Shown here: piece by piece, positions 35,496 through 47,756 of the stretch | Numbering within the stretch: the first letter of the stretch is position 1 | How the letters are laid out: each line of letters begins with the position of its first letter | Assembly (NCBI RefSeq): GCF_963169125.1 | Contig: NC_084793.1 | Coordinates: 214,298,652-214,362,651, forward strand | Length of the DNA stretch: 64,000 bases | DNA from: Humulus lupulus | Lineage: Eukaryota > Streptophyta > Magnoliopsida > Rosales > Cannabaceae | Reading direction: 5' to 3' | Position numbers and translations under genes: made by a program | The notes under the pieces: generated by a model | Told to the model about the DNA's origin: nothing | Seen by the model: the letters and a program-made list of their open reading frames with translations, nothing else | Database searches by the model: none

Positions 35496-35529
35496 TCTCG
35501 ATCAAAGGTTTTTTATCTGTGGGTAGTCA

Positions 35530-36000
35530 CCAGTGCCTCAATCGGGAGGAAACATGTAAATCAGGGCCAAAATACGTGAAAATTACTACAAAAGTAAGAG
35601 GATGAATTCGAAAAATTACTTGAAGTACGAATTTTTGAAGAAATATGAAGATGGTGATTGAAGTTGATCGTAGATGCCTCAGATCGAACTGAAGACGCTA
35701 GGTTTCTTGGAGGTTTTTCTGAGTGTTCTGTAAGAGAGAGAAGGCTCGGGAAAAAAATGAAAAGAAGTGAGGGGAATTATATTTATACCGATCAGGGCAT
35801 TAATGCAAAGAAATGGTGAGAATAGAGTTTTGGTGCATGGGGAATCGCAATAATCGTTAGAATGTGTCTGGGGAACAAAAAAGGGTGATAATTACTTGCT
35901 TTTTTGAAAAATAAAGTATTGACAGATGTGACGGGTCAGCAAGATCTGGTCGAGTAAGTCTATTAAATGTTGTTCACATTAAAATAAAATTGGGGGCAAA
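35530..36000 (+). mobile_element. Interior and polypurine tract of Tat-like copy B
   Basis: This ends with AAATTGGGGGCAAA (35987-36000) right before an LTR start. It has no plus-strand coding signal. Its minus strand has a TATA box at 35787-35780. The boundary with the oppositely oriented Tat-like remnant is near 35500-35530, so two 3' portions lie in inverted orientation. Confidence 0.5.
35780..35787 (-). promoter_or_regulatory. Antisense TATA box, Tat-like copy B
   Basis: TATAAATA followed by TAATTCCCCTC and a CT-rich leader (GCCTTCTCTCTCTTACAG) on the minus strand, about 214 bases from the LTR start and pointing away from it. Its position and orientation match the other three copies. Confidence 0.5.
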
Positions 36001-36648
36001 TGTTTACCCAAAATATTTGCGTGATGATGTGGCACGATCGAGGTGCACATGAACAACACGTGATTGTTTATTGATGAAGACATGGTCGACCAACGACCAG
36101 GAGATCAAGAGGAAATATAGTTGCTCGACAGGTGTGAGGAACATGCTGAGTAACAGGGAAGCTGATGTGTTGACATATGCGACCAGATCTGCTCGTAGGA
36201 CCGAAGCTAGAATTCAAGGACAATTATGAGTTAGATATTTCAAGGATATTTGATTCTCTTTATACGTAAATATCATTATTTTTGTTATTATTTAAATATG
36301 CTTGTAGCACAAGTTAAGGATTGCCCATGTGTATATCCTGGAGCCTTTAAATAGGACTCATTAGATTCATTTAGGGATAGGTAATAATTTGTATTCAGAG
36401 AGAACAAGTGCTTTTATACACAATCTTTGTATTCCACTTTGGAGCTTGTGAAACTTAGTGAACCATAGTTTGGTGATCGCAGATTTTAGAGTTTACATCA
36501 ATAAAATCATTAAGTGGACATAGGTTATTACCAATATTTGGGGCCAAACCACTATAAAATCTTTGTGTCAATTTATTTCTTGCATTTAGTTCTTTAATTC
36601 TCATCGATTTTAGTGACTTCATTGCCTTGACTAAATCGAGGTTCAACA
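36001..36648 (+). mobile_element. 3' LTR of Tat-like copy B
   Basis: It starts TGTTTACCCAAAATATTTGC directly after a polypurine tract and ends GAGGTTCAACA. It shares GGCAAATGTTTA at its start and GGGGCCAAACCACTATAAAA near its end with the LTR at 5484-6157. A weak TTTAAATAGG box is near 36350. T2's LTR resumes immediately to the right, but about 780 bases of that LTR are missing, so the join is a deletion as well as an insertion. Confidence 0.7.
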
Positions 36649-37155
36649 ATATGCATGCATGAGTAGGTTATTACTACTAGGCATGCTAGATATGCATCTG
36701 GAATCTGTATTTACTGTTCATTCACATGTTAAACTTTTCTTGCTGAGCCTCGGCTCACGGGTGCTATGTGGTGCATGTAATGGGAAAGGGAAGCTAGACC
36801 AGCCATGAGTTTGAGAGCTTCGGTGGCGGCGTGTACATATGCGGCTGCTCGACCACCACGACCGAGGTTATCTTGGAGGAACTAGTTTTGTATTCCTTAT
36901 TTTGCTACCTAGGTCGTCTTGGCTTGTATTTTCACTTGTATACAATCTTTTAAAAATCTGTTTATGTTATTTTAGGATCCCATGTATATACTAAACTTTT
37001 AAATGAAAAGTCAACGTTTCCTTTTGACCAAAAAATTTAACCCTGACCCTTGCCATTAACCTTAGTTATACGTTTATAACCAAGGGACATGATTAGCAAG
37101 TCTGACACTATTTAAAGTACACAGTGTAATAGTCCTGAATTAGGAGGGCGTTACA
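36649..37155 (+). mobile_element. T2 5' LTR, right part
   Basis: It matches 55500-55998 closely. It carries CGGGTGCTATGTGGTGCATG (~36758), the GGCGTGTACATATGCGGC and GCTCGACCACCACG blocks, and ends GGAGGGCGTTACA. The motif has GCATGTAA in place of GCAGGTAA. Confidence 0.85.
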
Positions 37156-37158
37156 ACT

Positions 37159-37170
37159 TGGTATCAGAGC
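37159..37170 (+). other. T2 primer-binding site
   Basis: TGGTATCAGAGC, complementary to the 3' end of initiator-Met tRNA, three bases after the LTR end. This is the normal place for minus-strand DNA priming. Confidence 0.85.
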
Positions 37171-37899
37171 TGCCAAGGTTTAAGGTTCTTAAAGACTGAC
37201 CGGGCATGTACACTCATCACTAAAGACAAGCTCAACTCAAGGGTTTGGTAACTATTTATGTGGTTAAGTGCTTAACTTTTTAAATGAATTTATATGCCTT
37301 ATTAGGGAGCATGAGGATATCTAATAAGGCCAAGCCCCCTTGATTGTAATGTGCATTATAGAGAGACGCTTATTAGCACTATGACTGATTATAGATGTTA
37401 AATAAATGCTTATTAGCATTGTTAATAGTGGCAGGGATTAAAGAACATGCTTATTTGCATCATGAATTGCTTATCAATGCCAGAAATGCTTATATCATCG
37501 TTATTTGCTGATGAATATCGGGAAGTGCTTATTAGCACCATGGTTGAATATACTATGTGTTGGCATGCTTATTAGCATTGCATCTTTTTGTTTGTTTGGT
37601 CTTGGATTGCCAAGTGGCAAGAAGTATAGTTATTACTTACCTAACGACCAAATTGATCACTGTAAAGGGGGACAGTTGTCTGTATGCTTCCTCGAAGGTC
37701 AGAGAGATTGGCTGGCCAAGAAACACAGGCCAGGGAAGAGAATGACCAGGGCCAGGCCCTACAACCAGCTCCAGAGAACTAGCAATAGGTGCTTGTTGAT
37801 ATGCAAGCCATGTTACAGAGGCAAGATGATGAGATTCACCTCTTGAGACAGCAATAGGTTCCAACAAGGAACCTACAGCCCGTAGTACCAGTAGTGATA
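37171..37899 (+). other. T2 leader and start of gag
   Basis: The leader has several CTTATTAGCAT-type repeats (37368-37580; about six CTTATTAGCA/CTTATTTGCAT copies). From about 37690 it becomes the Gln-rich start of gag, matching 48183-48480 of T1 but with shifted frames. The open frame 37505-37846 crosses both and is not a separate gene. Confidence 0.5.
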
Positions 37900-38282
37900 C
37901 AGCTAGAAGTACCAACGGTAGTACAACCTCAGGCAGTGGAAAACAGATGGGAACCTTTATATGAGAGGTTCAGGAAACAACACCCTCCAATTTTTTAGGG
38001 CATCTCAGACCCAGTGAAGGCTGAGCAGTGGATGGAAATAATAATCACCATCCTAGATTTCATGAAGGTGAGCGGTAATGAGAGAGTGGCCTGTGCCGCT
38101 TATATGTTTTGGAAGGATAGAATATGGTGGGAGGTGGTATCCCAGACCAGGAATGTAAATACTATGGAATGGGAAGAATTCATAACTCTGTTTAATGAGA
38201 AATACTACAATGATGCAGTTAGAGGTATGAAGGCCGAAGAGTTCAACAAGTTACTTCAGGGCAATATGTCAGATTGGTAAAC
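37900..38282 (+). pseudogene. T2 gag fragment
   Basis: Gag core: RWEPLYERFRKQHPP, a TAG at 37996-37998, then VKAEQWMEIIITILDFMKV, RVACAAYMFWKDRIWWEVV and [16 protein letters not shown], ending at LLQGNM. About 700 bases present in T1 (48780-49480) are absent here, so the Gag C-terminus, zinc knuckle and protease Asp motif are gone. Gag would build the particle; this copy cannot. Confidence 0.85.
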
Positions 38283-41200
38283 TTTGACTTTTATCCTCTG
38301 GGGTTTGGTGCTTTGCTGCCTACTGGGGAGTTAGTGGTTTCCAGGAGATGGGTCAGATCATTACCAGTGACAGTGGATGGTAGAGAGTTGTCAAATGATT
38401 TGATTGAGCTAGTCATGAGTTACTTTGATATGATCTTTGGTATTGATTGGTTAGCCAAGTATGGGGCAACGATAGATAGCAAGAAGAAGATGGTAACCTT
38501 TGAACCTGAGGGTGAGGATCCCTTTGTATTTGTTAGCACTATGCATGGACCCCATATACCTATGATATCTGTACTTAGAGCTAGAGACCTATTGCAGGGG
38601 GATGCATTGGATTCTTAGCTAGTGTGGAGGATACCACTCAAGTCGTGCCAGTGGGACCATGATAGACCATATTGGTGTGTGAGTTTCTGGATGTGTTTCC
38701 AGAGGATCTTCTAGGGTTACCCCCACACATTGAGATAGAGTTTGTGATTGAGTTGGCACCGGGGATGGAAGCAGTGTCTAGCGCGCCGTACATAATGGCT
38801 CCAGCAGAACTAAAGGTTTGGTTACAGAAATTACTAGACTTGGGTTTTGTTAGGCCCAATTTCTCGCCATGGGGCGCACCAGTTCTCTTCGTGAAGAAGA
38901 AAGATGGTTCTCTGAGGATGTGTATCGATTATAAAGAACTGAACAAGTTAACTATTAAGAGCAGGTATCCTCTACCAATGATTGATGATCTGTTTGATCA
39001 GTTACAGTGTAAAATGGTATCCTCCAAGATAGATCTTTGATCTAATTACCACCATTTGAGGATCAGGGAGGAAGATATACCGAAGACACCTTTTCTCACT
39101 AGGTATGGGCATTATGAGTTTCTGGTAATGTCATTTGGATGGACTAATGCCCCAACAACATTTATGATCTGATGAACAGGGTGTTCAAAGACTACATGGA
39201 CCGGTTCATGATCGTTTTTATTGATGATATATTGTATACTCTCTGTCAGAGATAGAGCATGAGCAGCATCTCATATTAGTACTACAGAGGCTGAGAGAAC
39301 ACAGGTTGTATGTGAAATTCAAGAAGTGTGAGTTTTGGTTCCACAGGTGACTTTTTTAGGTCACATAGTCAGTAAAGATGGAATTATGGTGGATCCAGCA
39401 AGGATTGAGGCAGTTAGAGATTGGCCAAGGCCGAAGAATGCTTTAGAGATCAGAAGTTTCTTGGGATTGGTAGGTTATTACAGACACTTTGTGGAGGGGT
39501 TTTCCAAGATTGCGTCACCACTGACAGAGTTGACATGCAAGAATAAGAGGTTTATATGGTCAGATAGATGTGAGGACAGCTTCCAGAGACTGAAGAAGAA
39601 TCTGGTCACTGCTCCAGGTTTTAGTCTTCCTACAGATCAAGACAAGTTTGTAGTTTATTGTGATGCCTTGAGACATAGATTGGGTTGCATCCTTATGCAA
39701 ATAGGAAAGGCGATTGCCTATGCGTCACGTCAGCTGAAGTAATATGAACAGAGGTACCCCACACATGATCTAGAACTTGCAGCATTGGTTTTTGCACTAA
39801 AGGTGTGGCGGCACTACTTGTATGGTGAGAAGTGTGAGATATACACTAAGCACAAGAGTTTGAAATACTTCTTCACCCAGAATGACTTGAACATGAGACA
39901 GAGGCATTGGTTAGGACTGGTGAAGGAATATCATTGTGAGATCTTCTATCACCCAGGGAAATCCAATGTGGTGGAAGATGCCATAAGCCGAAAGGGTCCA
40001 GGACAGTTGTACAATGTGAGATAGATATCTAAGGTGTTGACAGAGGATATGACTAGAGAAGGTATTGAGCTAGTGGTGGGCCAGTTAGCCAACATCACTC
40101 TGCAGTCTACTCTTTTAAAGAGGATCAAAGAGAAACAGTTGACCAACATTTAGGAAAGATTAGAGGGGACATCCTAGCTGGAGTGTCTAAGGACTATACA
40201 ATGTCAAACATGGGTTTATTGAGGTACAGGGATCGTATTTGTGTTCCGATGGACACTGGATCAGACGGGAGATTCTGGATGAATCTCATACTACCCTTTA
40301 TCTCTACATCCAGGAACCACAAAGATGTACCAGGATCCGAAAGCTTTATATTGGTGGCCTGGAATGCAGAGGGACGTGACTGAGTACGTGACAAAGTGCC
40401 TAACCTGTTAGCAGGTCAAGGCAGAGCATCAGAGACCGGTGGGACTACTACAGCCTCTAGATATCCCAGAGTGGAAGTGGGAGGACTTCATGATGGATTT
40501 CGTGGTGGGGTTTCCTAGTACAGTGGGCCAGCATGATTCAGTATGGGTCATCATGGACCGGTATACGAAGTCAGTTCACTTTTTACCAGTGAGGACAAAC
40601 TACAGAGTTGACCAGTGTCCAAATCTCTATGTGAGAGAGATGGTACGCCTTCGTGGGACTCCGAGGTCTATCATGTTGGCTAGGGATCCTATCTTCACTT
40701 CCAAGTTTTGGGGAAGTTTACAGAAGGCGATGGGTACACAGTTGAAGTTCAATACAACTTATCGTACTCAGATTGACAGTCAGTCTGAGAGGATTATCCA
40801 GATATTGGAGGACATTCTGAAAGCATGTGTATTGGACTTTGACAGGTCCTGGAGTAAATATTTTCCTCTGATAGATTTTTCATATAATAATAGCTACCAG
40901 TCGACTATTGGAGTGCCATCTTATGAGATGTCGTATGGTAGGAAGTGTAGATCACCCATTCACTGGGATGAGATGGGTGAGAGGAAATATTTGGATCTTG
41001 AGGCAGTTTAGAGGACCACTGAGGCTATTAAAAGATTACAGCTCGGATGCTCGCGTCTGAGAGTAGACAGAAGAGTTATTCAAACCCAGAGTAGAGGAAC
41101 GTGAAGTTCCAAGTGGGAGACTGTGTCTTCCTTAGGGTTTCACCACTGAGACGGGTGAAGATATTTGGGAAGAAGGGCAAGTTGATCCCTAGGTTTGTTG

Positions 41201-41532
41201 GACCATTTGACATCCTGGAGAGGATCGGTCAAGTGACCTATAGGTTGGCCTTACCCTTGGCATTTTCTAGTGTGCACAACATATTTCATATTTCCATGTT
41301 AAGGAAGTATGTAACAGATGAGACTCATGTGTTGAGTTATGAGGATTTGGAACTGGAAACATATTTATCCTATGAGGAGCAGCCAGTTCAGATTTTAGAT
41401 AGGAAGGACAAGGTCTTGAGGAACAAGACTATACCTTTGGTTAAGGTATTATGGAGGAACAACAAGGATGAGGAAGCGACCTTGGAGCTAGAGTTAGATA
41501 TGCAGGATCAGTCTCCCGAGCTGTTCACGTAA
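38283..41532 (+). pseudogene. T2 pol (protease remnant, RT, RNase H, integrase)
   Basis: Reading order: protease C-terminal remnant ([34 protein letters not shown]); RT with [20 protein letters not shown] (~38890) and FIDDIL (~39218) before a frameshift, then [11 protein letters not shown]; RNase H at 39570-40020 with [14 protein letters not shown] and VVEDAISR; integrase with [14 protein letters not shown] replaced by MMDF, and 40439-41011 ending SPIHWDEMGER; and a C-terminal tail 41101-41532 (FLRVSPLRRVKIF, VGPFDILERIGQ, VLWRNNKDEEATLELE). The second integrase Asp is Ala (GCT at 40679-40681). Multiple stops and frameshifts are present. The tail is the chromodomain-type end of Tekay/Del elements. 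Confidence 0.9.
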
Positions 41533-41555
41533 AATTTTGAGGATAAAATTCTTGT

Positions 41556-41569
41556 AAGGTGGGGGTAGT
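41556..41569 (+). other. T2 polypurine tract
   Basis: AAGGTGGGGGTAGT lies directly before the 3' LTR start and is the plus-strand priming site of this lineage. Confidence 0.75.
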
Positions 41570-43267
41570 TGTAATGCCCCCAATTACCTATTAAGTCTTA
41601 AGGCCTTGATTAGGGGGCCCGGATGGCAAATTATGGAGAATTATTTGAATATATGTGATTTAATTATGAAATATGGCTTTATGTGATATATATATATGTA
41701 TCATTATATGATTACGTGAGTTATATTATAATATGACTAGATATGCATGTGGGCCTGTTTCTTATTAGAAGGGAAATTTTCGTAATTTGGCCCGTTAAAG
41801 GTATATTTGGAATATATGTGCATAAATGTGATATATGTGTGAGACCACATTATTATGTGGATATATTTGGGTTACTCGGCACAAGGTGATCCTAGGGAGC
41901 AAGTTAGCGGGAGAGTCACAACGGGACCAAATACCCGACTCGGGGTGAGTCAAGGAGTATTTTGGGTATTTAGTACATTACTGGGATATCGAGTAATGGA
42001 AATAAATAATTGATGATATATTCGAAGTTAGTGAGATTAGGAGAGATTTAAGGAATTTTGACCATTTTACCCTCAGGGACGTTTTTGGTACCCCGAGCTT
42101 CGGAATTTACTTAGAGTTACTTGAACTCTAAGTAACCTACACACAAACAGAAAACAAAGAAAAAACACTCTTGGCTCTCCTAAACTCTCTCTCACTCGTG
42201 TACACTCACTCTCTCAATTCCTTGGAATTTCTTGCGATCTAAGAGACATCAAAGATAGCTTAAGCTAGGGATTGCTTGGGGAAAGGCTTAGCGTTGTTTT
42301 GGGCAGCAGCTAGCCTTAATTCTATATGTTTTCACTCTTTTTAGTTGAGTTTTAGAGTTTTGAAAACTCAAATCTGAATTTGGTTTTGTGAGGGGTTTTA
42401 AGCTTGTTTTGGGGGATGGTTTTGAGGCTTATGAAGTGCTGAGTTGATTAGGAACTTTGTTTTTGGTATTTGGATAAGTTTGGTTGGGTTTTTGGTGAGA
42501 TTTGTCTTGAAGAAAGGAGGGGAAAAACTGGTTTTTCATGTCGAGTGGCGGCCCTGTTCTTAGGGCACTGTGACTCTCATGAACGATGGGAGAAGGAGGT
42601 GTTGAACCTCCATTTTGACTCGCGGCGCTTGATAGGGTGGGCCACGGGGCATGTGTCAAGAGGAGAGCCCTTGGGCTCCCTGACTTGGGGCAGGCTATAG
42701 CTCTTGGGTCGCGACGTTTGAAGGGCTTTTAAGCCCTTGGAAGGTCTTGAGTACGGGAACTCAGACTTAGGGGCTCGGGATTGATTCTTCTACCCGGTTT
42801 AGTAGAATTTGATGTCCCAGAGGCTAGGACTCGATCCAGAAGCCTTTATTCTCTCATTATTGATGAGATTCTATATTATTGTTGTGACTAGGTTACCGCT
42901 AGGGGCTCGGAATCGAGATCGTGCTCAAGGGTCGTTCTTATTATACATTGCACTCAGACTTGAGGTAAGAAAACTGCACCCAATACGTGATATATGTGAT
43001 TAGAGCTTGACGCAGTTTTTAAATATAATTATAAATAGGGCACGATCCCCTTATAATGAACATGATTATGATTATGCATGTGATAATTGATTAAGCATGC
43101 TTGAATGCTTTATATCCGGATAATTGTTAAATGATATATGCTTGTTTGCATTATTTGCGTGATTAAGGCTCGGCCCGGTTAAGGAATATGGTTAATACTG
43201 TGTTTGTATTTAATTGGTTGAGATATGTGATTAATATGTATGCATACTTGTATTTTCTGAAGTATGC
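41570..43267 (+). mobile_element. T2 3' LTR, left part
   Basis: It starts TGTAATGCCCCCAATTACC. It carries CCACATTATTATGTGG (~41844), a GC block (42540-42720), and GGTAAGAAAACTGCACCC (42964-42981). It is cut at 43267 by T1, whose TSD TATGC is 43263-43267. The right part is 55158-55998, giving about 2.5 kb in total. The open frames at 42470-42700 and 42809-43003 have no domain. Confidence 0.9.
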
Positions 43268-43602
43268 TGTAATGCCCCGAATTCTCCGATGTGGTTTAAT
43301 GGCAGGAATAGTAGGTCGCGAGGGCCATACTTGCTTAATTATGCCATTAATTGATAGAATGCATGAATATGTGAATTATATTATAATATGATGTTAAATG
43401 CATGCATGTGGGTCCACATTATAATTACAGGGGTGTGATGGTAATTTGGTCCGTTGAGGGCATAATTGTATATTTGTACGCATGTTGATGATACATGTTG
43501 AGACCACATTATAATGTGGGTTTGTTCGAGCTATTTGGTATGAGACGATCTTGGATTATTAATTAGCGGCCTAATCATAACAGGTTTAAGTTTGGGGCTC
43601 GG
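43268..43602 (+). mobile_element. T1 5' LTR, left part
   Basis: It starts TGTAATGCCCCGAATTCTCC and includes the perfect 16-base palindrome CCACATTATAATGTGG (43504-43519). It stops at 43602 where the nested inverted LTR begins. Confidence 0.9.
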
Positions 43603-45962
43603 TGTAACGCCCTACTACCTTAGAGCCGTTACTAAGTGAGTTTAAAACGGAAATTGTGCAACTAACTGACTCTACGAGGTTTCTAAAACCAAAAGTGTGA
43701 CTTGATTAGAAGTTAAGGCTGTAGTTCTTGAAAATGTTTAGTTTCATTGAAAACATTAAGTATCAAACATCCGAGATCCCAAAATAAGGTTTACAAAATA
43801 TTTACAACTCAAAAATAGATTTACCCTTGATTAACTATCAAAAGAATAGGTTAATACAACCATATACAAAATGCCCCCAACCAAAGCAGTCGGGCAGGCC
43901 GAACATGTACGCGCCGCCCCCACGCTCTCCATACTCATGGCCGATTGACTGACTCCTTGCTTTTACCTGCCACACAGAGCACCCGTGAGCCGAAGCCCAG
44001 CAAGAAAACTCATACAGTATATAACATATGCATAGAATATAGCTGACATATAATCCACTGATAAATAGGGAAACCATCAGACTGAACAAGCACGGCCATG
44101 CCGCCCCAGAGGCCTTACCAAAGTCTGGGGTCTCGGTCCTTACCGTAAGGATAACTCATGTATCCATTGGGTCCCACCCTGGCTATAAGCACTCCATGTG
44201 CTAAGTGTTACTTCCGGCCCCAAGGCCGTTCTCGGCCTTAGCCGTTCATTTCATTATAATCACACATATAGTACATTTCGAAATAATCATTCAAACATAT
44301 AATAATTCATTTAAGCTTATACATTTGCACATAATACAATCTAGGGCCTTGGCCTGCAACAACACTGTGGGCCCATGCCCTGTTCTCGGGTGTTACGGTT
44401 TTCTTACCTTTCAATTCGAGAGCCTTGATCACCTGACTCCTCGAGCACGATCCTACTCGAGCCCTAGCGCTCACCTAAGCAAAATCCATAAGTCAAAGTC
44501 ATTACCAAACCTCAAGTCCAAAACCTAGCCTCGGGACCAATCCCGAGCCCCCGGGAAGTCCTAGATCCCCAAAACAAAGTGGTGGAATAGAGCCCCGAAC
44601 CCTAGGTCAAAATCCCTCAACAAAAGCCCAAAAACCCCTTTCTGTGAACAGTGTAGCGCTACAGCGCACTTAAGAGGGCGCTGTAGCGCTACAAGCAGAA
44701 CAACACATCCCTAGAAATAGGGCCTAACGCTACAGCGCCCAATGACTAGCGCTGTAGCACTAGTTGCAGACAGGCCACACCCAGAAATCGTTTCCTGCGA
44801 TTTCCTTCAACAATTCCAACCCCAAACTTGTCCAAATCTTTCCCAAAACCAAAAACAAACTTATCAACAACTCATACACATCCCAAGCATCCCAAGAACT
44901 CATACTCCAAGCTCAAGCAACCCAAAACTCAAGATCTACCATAATGAACCCTAAACCCAGAAATTCATTCAAACATCAAAGATAAGGACTTAGAAATCAT
45001 ACCGTGGATGGAAATTCGACCTTGAGTTGAACCCTAGATCTCCTTAGCTTGCTCCTTCTCAATCTTGGCCTGATTTCCCCAAAATCCCCATCTATTTAGC
45101 TCAAATACACAGCTCAAACCAGTCAAGCCCTAAAATTGAAACTTCCAAAAACTTACCTCAAATTTCTGATGTGTTCTTGCTAATCCCTTGCCAATCTTCA
45201 AGTCTAGCTTAGGATCCTTGATGCTCAGCCTACCCTAGCTCTCCACTGAGCTTAACCCCAAGAAAAGCGAAGGGAAATGGTGGGAGAACCACAAACCGCT
45301 CCTTTGAAACAAAACCCCTCTGTTTTCTCTCTTTTCCTTTTTCTTCCTTCTTTCTTTCTTTCTTTTCAGCCTTTACTCTTTTTCTACCAATTCCACTAAG
45401 TATAAAGCTCCCTTTAACTTATCTCTAAAAAGCCTAAAGACCAAAATGCCCTCCCTAATAATTCTAAACCTTTTTGCCCATGTAGGGCCCTTTTAGTCAT
45501 TTTACCCAAATTCCCACTAATTCCTCAAGTGTTCCTAATAATTTTCCGCTTGCTACCCAATACCAGATTAATCACCAAATATACATTCCTCATCATCACG
45601 ATTAACCTCAATATACTTTCCAAATTCTCATTAAAACTCCCCAGGCTTGACCCAAGCCGGGTATAAATTCCCGCTTTGACTTTTTCGCTAACCCGCTCAT
45701 CCTAGGATCGTCTCGAGTCACAGATCACAGATATCAACACAGTCATGCCCAAAATGGCCAAATTACAATTATGCTCTTTCTAAGACAATCAGGTCTACAT
45801 GCATACTAATGCACATAGTCATGCATCTCAAATAGTCGTAAGACATGCATTAAATCATAATCATGCATTAAACTCATTAAAGTCACACACAAAATCCCAT
45901 TATTCCCTCCAGGCACACTAATCAAGGCCCTTAAGCTTTATTAGCGATTTTGGGTCGTTACA
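43603..45962 (-). mobile_element. Nested solo LTR inside T1 5' LTR
   Basis: It starts TGTAACGCCCTACTACC and ends TTTTGGGTCGTTACA on the plus strand, inverted relative to T1. Flanks CTCGG (43598-43602) and CTCAG (45963-45967) form a TSD with one mismatch. On the minus strand it shows the GC block GTAGCGCTACAGCGC (44652-44765), a GGTAAGAAAACCGTAACACCC variant (~44389-44409), and GCTCTGTGTGGCAGGTAAAA (~43964-43983) in the usual order. Length is 2360 bp. It is the youngest event in this nest. Confidence 0.88.
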
Positions 45963-47741
45963 CTCAGGGTGATTTTAATGATTAGAGCGTTACGAGGAAT
46001 TAAAGGGTAACGGGATATGAATTATTGGTGTTTGAGATTATCGAGAATAGCAGGAATTGGAGAGCGTTAATTATGATTAATGAGCTTTAATAGGAAGATA
46101 TAACCATTTCTGGCTGAGAAAGAGGAAGAAAAACAGAGGAACTTGGAGAGCTTTCCCGTACCATCCTTTCTGCAGCTTTCTTTGGGATTTTTGAACCATT
46201 CTTGAGGAATCAAGCTTGGGAAGTAAGCCTTGGGAGTTGGGGAATGTGTTCCTCCATGGAAGAGCATCATAAGCTGAGCTTTGGGTAAGTTTCTAACCAT
46301 TGAACTCCATGGTTTGCCCTGTTTTAGTTATGTTTTACAGTTGAGATTTCTAGGTTGAGTACTTGGACTTGTTGGGAGTTTTGGCTAGGGCTCTTGTGAT
46401 TGTGATGTTTGGGGTGTGTTAGGATGGTTTTTGGGTTCATTTGGCACCAAAAATGGGATTTGGAAGCATTGGAAACAGGTTGGAATCGAAGGAGATGAAG
46501 AAGGAGGTTTCAGGGGGTTCCTGGTCTGGAGTTAGCGCTATAGCGCCTACTCATCGTGTGGGCATGTTTCGAGGACCCGAGAGTGGTGCTTAGGTTAAGA
46601 CCTTATCCATGTTGGTTTTCATTAATGGAGGTTATAATTGGTTGTGATTAGGTAACCACTAAGGAATCAAAGGTCAATCGTTCTTGGGAGTTGTTCTTAT
46701 TATTATTTCTCTCTCTAACCAAAGGTAAGAAAACTGCACCCCATATGTGACATGTTTGATTATTCTTGAGGCACTTTGATTGTGTAAATGTGGACATGGA
46801 TTGATTATCGAATTCTTAGCAAATCTTGGTCACTTGTGTATGGCACTGACTCATTAGTCAAAATTGGCAAAGGTGTCGGTATCAACTGTAAAGCTGTGAC
46901 TCATTAGTCAGGTTCGGCAGTGGTACTGGGCACTGGTCACACAGTGCTGACTCATAAGTCAGGACGGCCGTAGCGTACTCAACATAAGCCAATAAAGATT
47001 AGATCTAATCGACATCTACATTGGATGACTCAAAGAGCATTAATGTCGGAACGACCTCAAGTTCGATGAATACTATAAGCGCCTTTATGGCTTACCCATC
47101 AGTCACTCATCTGTTAAGTTAAAGACTTACCTAGCAGTCTCTCATCTGATTAAGGCTAGTCGCTTACCTAGCAGCCACTCTTCTATTTAAATTAGTGACT
47201 TGCTTGTCAGTCACTCAGTATGGTTTTCCAGAACCTCAAGTGATATTCACTCATCTGTTTATGAGCTATAAGCTCTGTGTGATTATAATGATAATCATTT
47301 GATAATGTTTATATTCATTACTGCGTTTTCTTGCTGGGCTTTGGCTCATGGGTGCTATGTGGTGCAGGTAAAGGGAAATAAATGCTCACCCAGCCTTGAG
47401 TGGAGAGCTTAGGTGGTGATGTGTACATATGCGGCCGCTTGACCACCACGGCCAATTAGTTCTCAGAGGAACTAGGGGGTTTACCCTATTTTTGCCGCTT
47501 AGGTCGGCGGGTTTGTAATTTTGAGACTGTAATGACCTTTTTGAGTTGTAAATAACTTGTAAATGTTCTTGTGGGCCCATGAATATTTTTATGTATTAAA
47601 TAAAACATATCCTTTCCCTTTTTGTTGTTTTTCACCTTAGCCTATTAATAACACTTAGAACACGTTTTTAACCAGAGGACTCGGGTAGCGGGTCAAATTT
47701 TCGGTTCACCGTAACGGTTTTGGGGTAACCAGGGCGTTACA
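45963..47741 (+). mobile_element. T1 5' LTR, right part
   Basis: It continues the LTR to GTAACCAGGGCGTTACA. It holds GGTAAGAAAACTGCACCC (46724-46741), the TGACTCATTAGTCA array (46847-46961), the CAGTC/GACTT repeat zone (47090-47250) and GCTATGTGGTGCAGGTAA (47354-47371). Compared with the 3' LTR it lacks ~80 bases after 46080 and ~190 bases after 46545, removing most of the GC block. Confidence 0.9.
46847..46961 (+). promoter_or_regulatory. Three TGACTCA inverted repeats in T1 LTR
   Basis: TGACTCATTAGTCA at 46847-46860 and 46897-46910, and TGACTCATAAGTCA at 46948-46961, spacings 50 and 51. Each is an inverted repeat (TGACT/AGTCA, 4-base loop) containing TGACTCA, the core bound by GCN4/AP-1-type bZIP proteins. 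The 3' LTR has the same trio starting at 54263. A regulatory role is inferred. Confidence 0.5.
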
Positions 47742-47744
47742 TCT

Positions 47745-47756
47745 TGGTATCAGAGC
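47745..47756 (+). other. T1 primer-binding site
   Basis: TGGTATCAGAGC, three bases past the 5' LTR end, complementary to the initiator-Met tRNA 3' end. It is identical to the T2 site. Confidence 0.9.

Noticed and set aside
44205..44528. 107-codon open frame, possible secreted protein
   Set aside because: Lies across the conserved LTR motifs of the nested solo LTR and has no family resemblance.
47745..47756. Possible tRNA gene at TGGTATCAGAGC
   Set aside because: Only the 12-base primer-complementary word is present; no cloverleaf surrounds it. The same holds at 37159.
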